Shown here piece by piece: positions 12,901 through 27,900 of a DNA stretch of 64,000 nucleotides. The first letter of the stretch is position 1. Each line of letters opens with the position of its first letter. This DNA comes from Owenia fusiformis (Eukaryota > Annelida > Polychaeta > Sabellida > Oweniidae), in NCBI GenBank assembly GCA_903813345.2, contig CAIIXF020000001.1, positions 40,147,366 to 40,211,365 of the forward strand. The letters run 5' to 3'. Below the pieces are notes generated by a model. That model made no database searches, had not been told where the DNA came from, and worked only from the letters and a program-made list of their open reading frames with translations. The position numbers were made by a program, and so were the translations under genes.

Positions 12901-15900
12901 TTTCATGTTCTGCATTTCAGCAGCCATCTTGCAGCAAAAATGATACCAGAATGAGGGTTGCTTGTCTGATGTCATTTTCTTAGAATTTGACATATACGGC
13001 CATTGTCATATGTGACATTATAACTAAAACAAAATTAATTGGTTGAGTAGTAACAAATGAAGTAAACTAGCATGGTTTAACATTCAAAATTCAAAAAAGA
13101 TAGTGGTCAAGACTTGCGAAACAAGTGAAACGGCGGCAACATTTAAGGCTGAAAGTTGCCATGTGCGAATACCGTTCCGGGTGGCAGGGTCCCTATATTA
13201 AAAACTATCTAGAAAACTACATAAAATATATAATTTCTCCATGAAATTAATACACAAAGTAGTTAGGTTGTTGATCTTTATTATTGGAAAGTTTAAAGTA
13301 ATTTTATCAAAAACAAACAAAATTAGAGCAGGGCGTCCAAGACTTTTGGATCACCCCTCGTACATTTGTTTCAGTTGCTAATAGTTTCACAACTAAGTGT
13401 TTTTTAATGTTACTCATACAGTGATGGGCTTATTCTATTGATCATATTCAATTAACCTACTGTATTCTATTGGTTATACTTATCTATTATATGTTTTTGA
13501 TTTGACCTACTTTTACAGTTTGACCTATTTTTGAATAACGAGTATAGGAATCACCAAAATGATGCCATTTTTATTCAAATTCAAATTTACCATAGTTATA
13601 AACATTGTCCATACACTAAAAACAGTAATGTATGTTTATACACCATCAGATATAATCATACTGACATCCTTACAGCAAAAGCAACGTGCCAGCCCTGATA
13701 AGCTGTCCATATTTGGTTTGATGGTGAAACCTGTCCAGAGATTCCCTCAGTTTATACTTTTACTTCAGGTAAATCACTTTCATGTTGTTATATAAAAGGC
13801 AGTACAGCGAATCAACCTAAGAAATATTTAGCACCCAAATATGAATAAACTGTGATAGAATGTTATTAGAGATAGAAAGAAGCCACATTTCGCTTTTGTA
13901 ATCCATCCATCTGTTCATACATTCGCTCATTGGTCTGTCTGGGTAATAACTCAAATACCAAGTTCTACTAGATAGGCTGATGCCTTATAAGCATAGGGCT
14001 TCTGCTCAAGAAGGAATTTTCAATATGGCCACTTAGTTCATAAAGGGTAAATTTTCAAGATGACTGCTGAATTCAAAATGGCGGCATTTTTTAAGAAATA
14101 TAATTTGTGGTACCATTTACATTTATAGAATTTGATCCAAAGTTCATTAGCTGATGCTCTATGGGCATGAATATCTTACACAGGAAGGAATTTCTGAAGT
14201 TAATTCCTAATCAATTAGATAACATAAATATTAGTTGACATTAAAAATATGCTAGGCATTGTAATTGCATATCGACATATCTTCTAAAATACTTCTGTTT
14301 GCAGGACCTACTAAAGTACACACCTCGTGAACACCACGATAGACTTCCCCTCCAGGTGGCACTCACTGAGCTGGAGAACCTTGCTCATAGACTGAATGAA
14401 AAGAAAAGAGAGAGTGAACAAAGACATGCAGCCAGACAGGTAACCTATGTCACACTGAGTACAGACAATAGGGAGGTTTAGCTATGTGTTAAGAGAATTT
14501 GGATGTGAATGTGGAGTATTATGACCTCCGGGGATTACTGTTCCTGGTCTCTCAATTGGTTTTTCTAGGGACGTAATTACTCAGGCCACAGGGACTGGTG
14601 ATAAATAGTTGATGTTTACGAATTAATTCTTGATACATGCAGTCAACTGGATTCACTTAATGAACTATAAGCATGGGTTTGATTGCTTAACTCCATAGCT
14701 GTTATCTTTTAATTATCTGTCATAAGTTTTTCATTTATTGGTGTTTTAATGCTTGATCCTTAGCAGTACAGACAGTAAAAGTCTCTTGAACTTGAACAGT
14801 TGTATGACCAGCTAAATATGTTTAATTTTGGATGTGGTCATGGAAACAAATGGAAAGATGGACTTCAACTTGTGAAGTGTTCAATTAATAAAGACAGATG
14901 TTCTATTCACCAAGTATTAAAGGGGCAATAAGGCTTGTAGGGAGAAAATAGGAAAATTTTAACTTTTTCTGAGCTATCAAGGCAACAGTTGGCTTAACAT
15001 CTTCTTCGACATACCTATTTTCTTAAAATGTATGGATAAACTATCAATTTTGGCATTAAAAAAATGTAAATTCAGTTCAAAGCTTCAAAAAGGGGACGTC
15101 CACTTTTATATTTTTAAGATCCACCATGTTTCAAGGGGAATATAAGCTGAAATAATGATTATCTAGGGGGTTTCTTTGTAGAAAATAAAAATAGATGTTA
15201 GTCTTGATGAAATATCCAAACTTAAATATATTTTGACACTGGTCCATGATCGTTGAATGGCCCCTCTGCACTACTTGTTGCACCTTTAATGTATGTTTAC
15301 TCATATTGGGCTATTGTGGCCATATTTCCTGCCAAACGTGTCATGCTTTTTAACAACAAGAGCCATCTTTTCAACATTTCTAAAGCTATTTGAATACCAA
15401 ATTGAACACCTCAAAACTCCATCCTGACTTCATGCTTTCCACCTTTAGGTGCTGGCTAACATGGGCAGAACTGGTCAGAAGGCAGAGACTGCAGGACAGT
15501 ACCTTGTCAGACAAGATGATCTTGTGCAGCTAGTAAGTTTAGACAGTTTGCTTGAGGCTCCTGATGACACATCTACAAAAATAGTTTTATTCATTTCTGT
15601 ATTTATTCAATTTAATTTAGTTTTATTCATTTTAATTTGATTTTTAGATTTATATTTATCTTAATGATAAAAGTATATTAGGATGTGAATGTGATGTCAT
15701 TTTGTTAAGTTCTTGTCCCTTGTGTTGGCCTATATTGATTTGTTTCATTTTTAGGAACACAACCAGCAAACAGACACAGTCAAGACAAAGTCACGAAGAT
15801 TGTTTCTCTTAAATGATATGCTCATCTGTGCAACAGTAATACAAAAGTAGGTGAAATATTTTGATTACTGTAATTACCATTGTATGTAGTATTCAGGGGC

Positions 15901-18900
15901 GTAGGAAGGTGTAAATTCAACACTACGCCAAAAATATGAAAAAATTGTGTCAAATCTTAACGAATCAAAACGCCTCTTTTATGCTCGTAAAACGTAATTT
16001 TTATGGTAATACCTTTCTAATTGTGCTTAAAATGTTCGAATGTTTTTCATGATATAAAATCACCATGGAAAGCCGATCTTTTAAATCTCAACAATACAGA
16101 TTAAAGAAACTAGTATGATCAATAGAAACATGTCCGTGATCAATGATACAACATAACTCTAATGTCTTCAACTTTTTTTATAAGATAAATAAAGCCCATG
16201 CAAAAGTCAACGTGACATTTTGTGGTAAATTGTTTTTTCCTTTCAAAATAATTATTGGTGCCTAAATGCTTTATTTCCTAAAATAATAATCTATTATATT
16301 TCAAATAAAATAGAAATTAGGGTAATTGCTTTCCTAGAACTGAAGTTGAAATGTACTTTCATTTTTACTGGCTTAAACTTCCAACTATCATAACCCTCTA
16401 CCCCAAATCACCTTGATTTTTACGCCAAAAAGTGCCATTTATCGTGGCCGAAGCTAGAAAAAAGTAACAGAGGAACAAAAACCTTGCAAAGAGTACTATT
16501 GAAAAAATCGAACATATTACATGGTCTCCAAAAACATTTCTTTAGTGTGCTCGAGATCACAAACAATTTATTAACAATGAGGAAATATGACTAAAGAACA
16601 TAAGGAAATTATTAAGCTATTTCATTCTAGCTTTTCAACACTACGCATTGGCGTTTTGGCGTATATTGTTCCTACGCCACTGGTATTTGTACTTGGAATC
16701 AGAGGTCTTCATTTCTGATCAAGTCATAGTATAGATAAGTTCTTTGATTGGTGGAAATGCCAACAGAAGTGTCCAATTAGAGGCCTCGACAGATACGTTC
16801 ATCCAAGATCATGGTGCATCCTCTTGTAGACTAACAGAGATTGTTATAAGAGTGTGTTGTTTCTTGTGCAGGGAGTCAGATAGTGGTCCAGTGGAGAAGT
16901 TACGTATCAAATGGAATGTGACCTTGAAGGATGTAGAGGTCATTAACACTACCCTCACATCCAAGATGGAGTACACATACAGGGGTCCCCCTGGAAGGTA
17001 TGTTTACTTGACAAAGAACATCTGTTCTTCGGCTTGGTCAGATGCAGTCATGTGCCCCACAAGTCAACCCACACCTTAAGATATCCCTAACTTAAGTTTG
17101 GCACATGTGTCCACTACAAGTCAATACCACATTTCAGTCATCCATTGCATTAATCACATCAGTCACGGGTATATTATCCATTATTAGGGGTTTCACTAGA
17201 ATTTCTCACAACAGGCTAAATAAATGAAAACAACAGGCAAAATTAATGGAAATCATCAATCTAACCTGGAAAAGTTGAAAAGTCCCTAAAACAACAGGCA
17301 AGGACGATTCTCGGTTTGGAGAACGAAGTTCATCAATCTAAATGAGCATTATCCCTGCTTCGGACAAATTTGATTTTTTTTACATGATATAGATTTGAAT
17401 GTCTTCTTTTGAATAGTCATAATTTAATTTGGGTAATATTTCTAGATTTTTCGCAAAAGAATATTAGCGCAGTACACTGATGAACTTTTTTCCACAAATC
17501 GAGACTTGTATTTTATTAAATCGGTCTAATTGAGCGTTATCCCTGCTTCAGACCAATTTGTTATTTTAACATCTTGTAGATTTAAATGTCTTCTTTTGAA
17601 TATTCATAGTTTAATTTGGGTAATATTTCTATATTTTTCATGAAAACAATTATTAGCCCAGGAGACTGTTCTCCAAACCGAGAATCGTCCTTTTGTGAAA
17701 ACAACTGATGAAAATTGCCTGTTGCCTGCTGCTAATGAAACCCCTGCTTTATCTACCTTTTTGCTTACTTGAAGGATTTTCTTTCTATTTTGAGGTAGAA
17801 TATACCCTTGGAATAACAAAGGTAGTAGGTTTAGCATAGAAACATTTTTAAGTGTTCAAGGCGCCCTCCCCCCCCCTTCCCCCTTACCAAGAGCTGGTTA
17901 CACAAGAGAAAAGATATGTATGAATGTATAATCAAGTACCATATCTTATATAGGTCCACTATAGTTCTGAAGAAACATGACCAGGATGTAGAATCCCAGT
18001 GCAGCAGTGACCTAGATGACATGATGCATGATCTCCCCCTTATCATACAGATTGGTCAACTAGCAAGTCAGCTACGTCTTCCTGTTCAGGTTAGTACGAG
18101 CCAGTAAATTGTATGCCCTGTTAACCTGAATATGGTAAAGCCTGTTCATTCAAAGTTTTGATACAAAAGAGGCCATGCGAAAATAAGAAGTAAAAATTAA
18201 AAAATGTTTGAGTACAGGTCTATGTATATAACATAATATTGTATTGTTTGAAAAATGAATGTGTAATAAATAAATGAATAAATGTTGCCCCGTGGAAAGA
18301 GCTTACGGCTTGTATTGGCATATTGTGGAACATTGAAAAAATAAGACAAATAAAAAGTATAAATGTTTGTCATGCAGGGATTGAGTCAGGAAAACATCAA
18401 CTCAAAGGTCCGGGAACTTCAAGGTCAAATTACGCTGAAGGATAAGCTAGACACAAGGACTATACAACTTTCTATGCCAGCCAGGTATGTTCTCAATACA
18501 AACTATGTTCAGGGTATTGAGATACATAGGAAGGAATATATTATACGATTATCTTACACATACTTCAGGTTTTGAATATTGAAATACGATATAAATATTT
18601 TGACAATTCAGGGTGCACTTCGGGGTTATAATGACGTGTGAGGAGTTTGCTTCTGCTCCTTTCTAGAAATATCGAAATTACTGGCACATGATTGATTGCC
18701 AAATGATTGATCAATGGATTCAAAGTCTTGAATTAATATGCTCTCACTATAACTACATTTTCTCAAAGAGTTTTTGTTTGAAAGTTAATTGAATTACTTT
18801 GTAATGATGCTGAATGTGGAATAGAAAAAAGAGAAGATGTGCAGGATGAACATATTGAAATGCACAAAGAGCAGTTCGATGGTTAAATGTTTTCCAAAAA

Positions 18901-21900
18901 TTGGTAAATTAAATTATAAACGATTTTGATTTATCAGTCTATTCTAGTGTGAGTGTGTTGAATAGGTCAGAAAGGCACTAAGTTATATCATAGTTTTAAT
19001 ATTTATCTTCTAGGCTACTTTCTCTGCAAAAACGACACAGTACTCTCAGACAGAATAAGAATCGGTAAATGCCATGTATGTTGCATGCAGATCCTGTGCT
19101 ATGCATCATGTAGCCTATTATATGCGATACATAATATCGATTGAAAAACATACATAATGCTTATATATTAAAGATAGTTCAATTAAAACAGTTTGATTGT
19201 CAAATAGATATGGCACATCTCAAATCACAGGGCTCTTGCCATTATTCTCCAGTTCAAAATGATGTGGCTTTTTTGATGATTTTTTTTTAAAACAGGTAGG
19301 CTTTTTTGATGATGATTGGAGCCTTGTGATTGGATTTCAAACGAGACAAATTGTTTCTTGAACTTGCTTTGTAATCATAAATGAACATGATACAAGATTT
19401 ACAGAAAATTTGAATCTCATCACATGAATGCCGCTTCCACAAAAACTAATCTAAGATTTATGTAATAAAATGTATGAAATTGCTTGGGAATAAGTAATCT
19501 ACCTTGGCTTTTTGCTCATTATATGTTCTAAAACAGTATATATTTTACCTGTAGTTAGTGAGACTACACTTATACACATACTAACCAATGTTAATGCTTG
19601 GTGTTTTTGCTAGAATGTTCCCATATTATGTTATGAAAGTAATTTTATTAAAGGGCGGGGAAATTCCTATATTTTTAAAGTTAAAATATTGGAATTAATA
19701 TGGATGACATGTTATTTCAACATCGATAAGCCTTGGCTAAGAGCAGGTCTAATCCTTCTTTAAATTACTTTTGCAAAGAATGAAAAGGTTGATGTTTTAT
19801 CTTCCCCTGTTAGTTGCATCCTGTGCCAGATGTGGTTGAAGGATATAAAAACACAATAACACTCAATGGTTCGATAACAATTAAATCATGGAAACATGTG
19901 AATTTAGTTATGTGCTATCACTTGAAAATGCCACACCTTTCAAAATGGCTTTCATTTTTCTGAAAATCTGATCATTTTGGTGATTGATAAACTCAATTAT
20001 TGCTTGACCTATTTTTAAATGATTTGATTCATCTATATGCATTATTTGTCATGATTGAGTGTCATGTACATTACATAAGACAGTATAAGTTTCAATGTAT
20101 ATTGTATTGTAGTTTAAATGTATATATATTGTAATTTCAATGTATATTGTATTGTAGTATAAATGTACATGTAAAGTATTGAAGTATGAATTTAACCTGT
20201 ATGTTGTAGGGGAGGTAGAGTGATTCAGACTATGCAGACTGTGGGGACTAAGAGCAGAGAGGCTTGGATTGATGATTTCTACTACACTAAACTAGCACTA
20301 GGTATTAGAACATCTCCATATTATCTCTGTCTATTAAACAATTGTTTTGTATGTGCTGGTATGACAGCATCTGTCCAAGTATGCTCCCTGGTATAAGAGT
20401 CTCCCCAAAACTACTGTTGAGATTGTTTGGAGTGCATTCTGACTTCTAATTCCAGCATTTCAACATGACATAGCCTACCTTGAGTTTTAATTCAATTCTT
20501 CAATAACCACAAACTTATTGATCAACTTTGTACAATATATATTAAGCTGACTGTATTTAAGAAGTTATGTTTTACAGGGTCAAGCAACAAGCCAGCATGG
20601 AGTATACCAGAACCTAATGTCACCAGTTTTGCACGTCTACCTTTGTTCATGAACCCTCTTCCACTGAATATCACCGAACAATACACCCAGGTACGTTGAA
20701 AATAGTACAAATATAGTGTTTGTTCATTCTTTATCTTCACATGTCAACCGAGTAAAGATGATACATGCTAATGATTTCCTTGCCATGTACTATTTCAGAG
20801 CATGCCGTATTATGAGGTTATATAATGGTTCTTTCTGTATATCGTTTTTATACTCGAGTGAGTATATGATATATTCACAAGTGAGCGTAGCGAACGAGTG
20901 AATATATTATATTCTCACGAGAGTATAAAATGCACGCCACTCTAAGTTCAATTACAGTTGATTCGAACACAATCATAACAATTGATCTCGAACCATTTAT
21001 GACGTCACTTGATTCTAGGAAATCATGAAAATTTTCATGATTTTTTTATTCATTAGTTCCCAGAATGCACTTCTACAGTGGTATACGGAGGAGTTGTATA
21101 CGATGACGATATACCACTCTCCACTGTGTATCGTTGTTATAGACCCATGTTATACAACTGTAATTGGACTTAGAGTGGTATAAGACATGTTATCCCCATG
21201 TTGTATATACTATACCACTGATCTTTCCCTTTCCTGTATTATGTTTCAGATATCATGTGCTGTGCCATTAATTCTCCCCATGGAGAATAGTGAAGGAATG
21301 GGGGTTCCACACATGTGGGTTTGTAGTGGAGATGAGAGCAGTGGACAAGTCAGTATGTACACATTTTAGAGAACACATGTACATAAACTAATGTACCTCT
21401 TGAGTAAACATGAAAAGTAGTCAATATGCCCCAAATGTACAGACAACAACTTGTCAAGTGGACACAACATTTATCTATCTGTGGATGAGTATAATCATAG
21501 AAAACTAAACATGTTATTGAAAAAAGGCATACTATGGGTGCCAATTCAGTCAAGTAGGGTTCTGTGGATGTGACACACATCAATTACTTAAGTACTATGT
21601 TCATACAGAACCCCTAACTACAAAATGTGCTGATAATGTGTTAGATACTGTGAAGCACAGATTTGCATCATGTACTTCTATTCAACCTTTATGGGGTATT
21701 ATAAAACAAAACTTTATGTATGACATGTCAGAAGATCAAATAATACAAGGCATTTTAAAGATGATGTTCAAACAAAAAAGTTAAATTATATTATACTCAT
21801 TGCAAAGTGGTGTATACATAAACATACTCTATAGGTTTTTATAATACTATTGACTTGTTCTGTAATTTTAAAATAGAGCTTTCCAAGAGAAATATTATTA

Positions 21901-24900
21901 TGTAATGCATCAGGTAACTTATGTAATGAAATTTTTAAATTGATGTAATCTTTTTAAAATATCTGAAATAAAAAGAATTTTAAATATAAAAAAATGTTCA
22001 TACAGAACTACATTGTATATTTTTGCTTACAGGTATAGTTTCCTTCTACACAACTTGTCCAAGGATAGTTGAATCATTCAAGGTAACAGATAGCAGGATA
22101 GTCAGTGCAGAGCTGGTGCCTGGGCATGACATCACTTCAGATACTATCTGGATGGCAACTTCTGACTCAAAGTATGTTCTTAACAGTTGGGGTCAAAGAT
22201 ATGCTATTTAAATTTGCAGTCAAAGGATTTTAAATTTTAATTGAACATCTTAGTCTTGTCTCAAGTCTCTGGACCCCCCCCCTTTTTTTACTTTACGAAT
22301 AGAAGGAGAGGTGTGCTTGCATGAACATCCATATTAAGATCATTAAAATTATATGATTATTACGGTGTAATTGTAATATTTAAAACATGGTTAGGGGTGT
22401 TATAATTTCCAAAATATTTAACCCTTCGCAGGAATTGAGTTGACTTTGGACATCCTCTGTCCACCATGCTTTTTATTGTACATTATTAAGATTTTCACCT
22501 CATTTTTTCTAAAAAAATTTTATTTCTAGGATGAGCATTTCCCACGTGGAGTCAAAAGGTCGCCATCAGTCCACACTTACCTTCCCTACTCAGGCGCCTG
22601 TGGTGAAGATGCTTTATATGAGAGATACTCTGTTTGCTGGCATGGACAATGGTTCTTTAGCTGTATATAGAAGGACAAAAGGTACAGGCTTCCATGAAAA
22701 TAATTCATTCTCAAATATTCATAACTTACTTATGCACTTAACTCACCTTAACATTGTTCATTGACGGAGAATAGCTTTTTCAAAAAAATATAAGTCGATG
22801 TGTTTTAACAGATCAAATTGAATCTTTAGTTTTTTTGGCAATAAAATGTATTACACTAGTCTATTTAATCCATGGTTTCATAATTTCAGAAGATGTCTGG
22901 GATTATAATGCCCCTGAGTTGTTAGAGTTGGGCTCTACCCCAGTAACCTGCCTGCTGGCTATAGATGATTACATTTATATCTCAGTTGGCAACAACATCA
23001 CCATCTATGATATATCATCCTCTACCAAACATGTAGGTGTATTCTGCATTTAACTAGTCTTGAAGCAATGTATTTTGTCGTCCATTGTCTTGAATATTGA
23101 GTCAGAAAATAAGGATAACTTGATGCATGACTAACTTCCTCATATAAATTACAGGATGCTGTTTTTTTATTTGAAGGTTGAATTAGTCCTTTGGGGAATG
23201 TATTTGCATCAATATATGTATTCAATTTTCAAGAACTTAACTTTATGAGTTATTGAATGATTTGAAGTGCAATACACATATATATTCTGCCCAAGAAATT
23301 CTATTTTGGAACAAGACATTTTGGCCCACTGGTAGTGTGTCATCCACTTAAACACCAGTAGCATCTCACTTTTCTCTCCAGACAAGACTGCTCTTCTTGA
23401 CACCTTTCATTTGGAGGGGTTTCAAGCTGTTCCAATCTCAACTAGGGAACAAATTTTACAATTCCACCATTTCTTCCGGAATCCTCTTCATCTAAGATTT
23501 CTGACTAAGCCCCAATTTACTTGACATCTCAATCATCCTCTTTGGGCAACAGAACCCATCACTGCCACCAATGTCTCGCTTTGCCCTTTCCCGAGTATCC
23601 TGAATGCTCATCAAAGAAAAGATCAGGAGCGATCAATAATGAATCTTAAAGGTCTTTCTATGAGTGCCGGTGTGAAAGAAATGATGGTCCCCCAGGGATT
23701 ATGGTCCCCTTTCTTAACGGCCCTTACTGGCCCCAATTGCATATAAGATAATGAGGGAAAGAGTTGTATTTAGGTCACCATATAAATCAATGGAGAGTAG
23801 GACCATAATTTGATAGGACCTCCTACCCTTTTACACCTGCCTTGTTTGGTAGTACCTAAATTAAAGATGCTTCACACGAAACAATTGCATACACATTTTT
23901 AATCTATTCCAACATAGATGATACAAAAAAATACAATGTCCATATACAATGTCACTATGATCTTTTTCGGCACATCTCTGTGGGAAATATCTTCTCTGCT
24001 TTTGGAATGGGTTCAGCTCTAGTAGACTATAGGAGTCACTTTGTCTATATAGGAAGTATTGTACAGGGTGTCCAAAAAAAACAGGACCGTAAGAAAGTTG
24101 AATAACTCAGTCAATTTTGCATATTTTGCCTTGAAATTTTAGAATTATGTAGTTCATTCAATGTGAATTTTGTTCTGAATGTTTAATGATAATCTGTTTT
24201 TTGTGTCAAAAACTACAGTCCTTTACAAAACATGCTCAAAGTGGGCACTTCTCCTCTCTATGCACAAACGAATCCTGCGAACAAAGTTGTTAATGACCCT
24301 GACATCTACACATTAATGTGGATGGTAAATATTGGGGTAGTTATTGCCCTCTTAAGATTGTTAGGGGCCTGTCCATATACACATTGGCTTTGAGAAATCC
24401 TCAAAGATAAAAATTTGGGGGATTTAGATCAGGCGAATGAGGTGCCCATATGGTTTGCGTTCTGCAACTGATGAGTTGACCACCAAAGCATTGCCTAAAC
24501 CATTTCAGCATATCATTTGCAGTGTTGGGGTGGTATTGGCTTGTTGAAACCACTGCTTAATTATCTCCTTAGATGTCCTTCTGGTGCTTAGTGACCTCCA
24601 AAACTTGGTGAGAACTTACTGGTCCTTGTTCATGGTGATAGCACGTCCACAGTCATCTTCGAACCAAAAGGGACTGATGATTCCATGTTTCCTCATTGCC
24701 ACCTAGGCAGTGCATTGTTCAGAATGCAATGGATGCTGTAACACTTCATCAGGAGGATGTAAGCCCCAGTAGCAATTGTTCTTGGAACAAACTTGTCCAT
24801 TCAGAAAGACATGTGTGTAGGAGGATCATCAACAACTTTGTTCGCCCGATTGAATTGTGCATAGAGATGAGAGGTGCACATTTGGGGCATGTTTTGTAAG

Positions 24901-27900
24901 GAGCTGTAGTTTTTGACTCAATTGGTACATTATTATCAAACTTTCACAACAAAATTCACATTGAATGAACTAAATAATTCTGAAATTTCAAGGCAAAATA
25001 TGCAAAATTGACCGAGTTATTCAACTTTCTTACGGTCCTGTTTTTTTTTGGACACCCTATGTATCTGGTCTTGGGCAGTGTCTGGGCTCTAGGAGTAAAC
25101 TCTGCTCCAAGAGTCTCTCGTAACTTCTCTGAGTATTACCAATTCACTCTCTCTCTCAGAGTAATCTCACTTGGGAGGAATTAGAACTCCAGGAGTACCA
25201 TGATTCTGAAAGTGTAATCTCAGCTCCAGGAGTCGTCTCGTCCCTGCGGGAAATCACGTTTCTGCTCTTGAACTGAGTCCAGGCTCAGGGAGTATCATCA
25301 GTATTGCCCTTAACTGACCATTTTAGTCCATAACCTAACTTTGCTAAGTTGTTGATAGGTTAACATTTTAACGTCATGGGTCCCCCTACATGTAGCTATG
25401 CCTTGTGAATTAGTGAGTAAATGGCATAATACTGACAAAAATACCTCATTTTTGTGAATGTTTTACCGTTGCTAGGTGTATCTGGTCAATTTGGACCTAG
25501 TTAACTCAGACCTAAAGGTATTCTGGGAGATACAAGTGACAAAATATTGCCTCTGGAACGAGATCAAACAACTTTGACATATTCTTAACCCTACCTATTT
25601 TGCAATTGAGCAATCAACGCAAGTATACATACCATATTTAAGGGCTTTGTATAAAAAAAACCTCCTACCTTATACTCACCTACCCACTATACGTGGGACA
25701 TGATACAGTCTTTGAAGGGTTCAACTTTCAAGATCTTAGTTTATTAAATCTTAGTTTATATGATGAATTATAGATGCATTTGTAACGACCCTTGATAGCA
25801 AGTTGCTACTATACATCCCAGCTGGGTTCGATTCCCACTTGGGGCATCGAATTTAGCACACTTCCTTTCAATTTCTTTATCTGACTTGTTGGACCTATGC
25901 TCGCGGTCGTTAGTTATTTATTCCCCTGGGGCAACCTCGGGTCATTACACATTAAAATGCATCCATATGCTTTTATTATGAGGTAGGAGGTTTTTTATAC
26001 AAAGCCATATTTAAGCACATAAAGGACACATCCATAAAGATAATTTTGATTGATCAAACCAATTATTCAGATTTTGCTGTGGATTTGATTTTGAATGCTT
26101 CAAAATGATTTTCTAATGCTTACTATGATTTCTATTCTATTTCTATTCTTTTTCGATAAGCATTTAATCAGGGTGTTGAAGTTAACAAAATATAGAGGTA
26201 CTACATTACTTCCAATATACAGAATGAAGAAATATATCAATACATTATTGTTGTAAAGTACAGCTTGAAAATAACATTATTGTTTGTAATACATTTTGGG
26301 CATATTATTAAAGTTTCATGTAAAATCATACTATTGGTGACTATGTTTTAGGCATATTTAATCCTATTTGATTTCACAATTAGAATGTATGATTTATGAT
26401 TGACTCTTGCAATTATATATGATCACTTTTGGTTTTATATATTAATTTTCACTTTAACGCTCAAAATATCGAAAAAAGATTTAGAAATACATTGGTACAA
26501 GTTGACTAGGGTCGATGTTAACTAGGGTGCGAGTTGACTAGGAATCGTTGCTATGTGTTTGCTAGGCATATGTTATGACTACACGATGCCTATTGTGTAA
26601 ACATACAGGTCGTCAACTAAGTCTGTTCTCATCTTAGCTTTTTTATTTTGGAAGTTATCATACTTTCCCATGTATCATTTTAAAGCTTATGTAAAATGCT
26701 GCTCACCCTTAGAATATCAAAAATGAACTCTTTCTAAATTGCTACAATGTTTCTTGTAAAGTTGTAGTTGACCATTGATAACGTCAAAAGAAGTTAAATT
26801 ACCAGAATAGTGAATGGATGGTAAAAAGTTAATGATACTGCAATTATGGAGGACAGGGACATAACATTAATTGAAGACTAACAAGAGGAGAAACTTTATA
26901 GCCATGAAACATTGCTCAAATGTATCAAAAGGCTCCCAGAAGCCTGGAAAGTGCAACACTCCTGTTTCTGAACATTTTGGAATTGTATCCTCGTAAAATG
27001 AGACTGCCTGAGCTGCTTGGGGGAAACATACAAACTATTAAAAATGTGAAATATGGACATCACTAAAAATGCTCTAAAAATTTGGAATTTAACCTATCAT
27101 TCAGAAATTTGGTATGTGATCAGCAAATTGAATTCCCTTTAAAATGATTTTTGATGTCCCTATGTTATTTCTAAATCAAAAAAGTTAAGGGGGAGGGAGA
27201 ACAGACTTATTTGATGCCCTGTTCATTGTATTTATGAAGCTCAGATGTGTTTTGTGGTTGCATAAATTGTAAATAGCATAATATTCGGCAAAATACCTCA
27301 TTTTCGGCAGCTTTTGACCGTTTTTAGACGGTTCCTAGGCAGGTATTGTCTTGCAGAGTGCCCGTTTTGAACACACACATTGGTATTTTTTAGATTATTA
27401 TATTTTAATCTTAAATGAGTGTTTTGATGACATAACCTGTGAGTAAATGGTAGAATACTGGCTGAACTATCTCATTTTTGGCAAACTTTAGGACATTGCT
27501 ATGTAGTTTCTAGGCAACACAGATGACATCACAATAACCAGTGTACAAAGACAGTAATATACTGTAGGGTCAATGCTGAGGAGTGATTCTTTCTCCATAT
27601 CTAGATGTTTGAGTGCCTATACAATGATGAAACTAGGGCAAAATGGCCATAATAGGGCATTTTAATCCATTCCTAAGTGGTTGCTAGGCAACATGATGAC
27701 ATCACAAGTTCTTAACCACTTTATATTCGATGGGGGTACTATACTGGACATATGTGCCACGTTTTGTTTTCCAACGTCTAAATGGTTTGGTAGCAAACAC
27801 CAAACACATATACACACAGATAGACAGAGAATCAGTAAATTTTAGTAAGATGCGATTAACTATGGATTCAGCATTTTACGATAGTGTAGCCATGGGTTTA

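Noticed and set aside
15449-15640. Continuation of the RhoGEF exon frame past 15532
   Set aside because: The frame after CTA at 15532 is intronic; a GTAAGT donor and in-phase join to 15755 fit the family sequence much better.
25795-25860. tRNA-like segment with GGTTCGATTCC
   Set aside because: Only a T-arm-like piece is visible; no D-arm, acceptor or terminator. It lies inside the GGCTTTGTAT-ended MITE and is reported there only.
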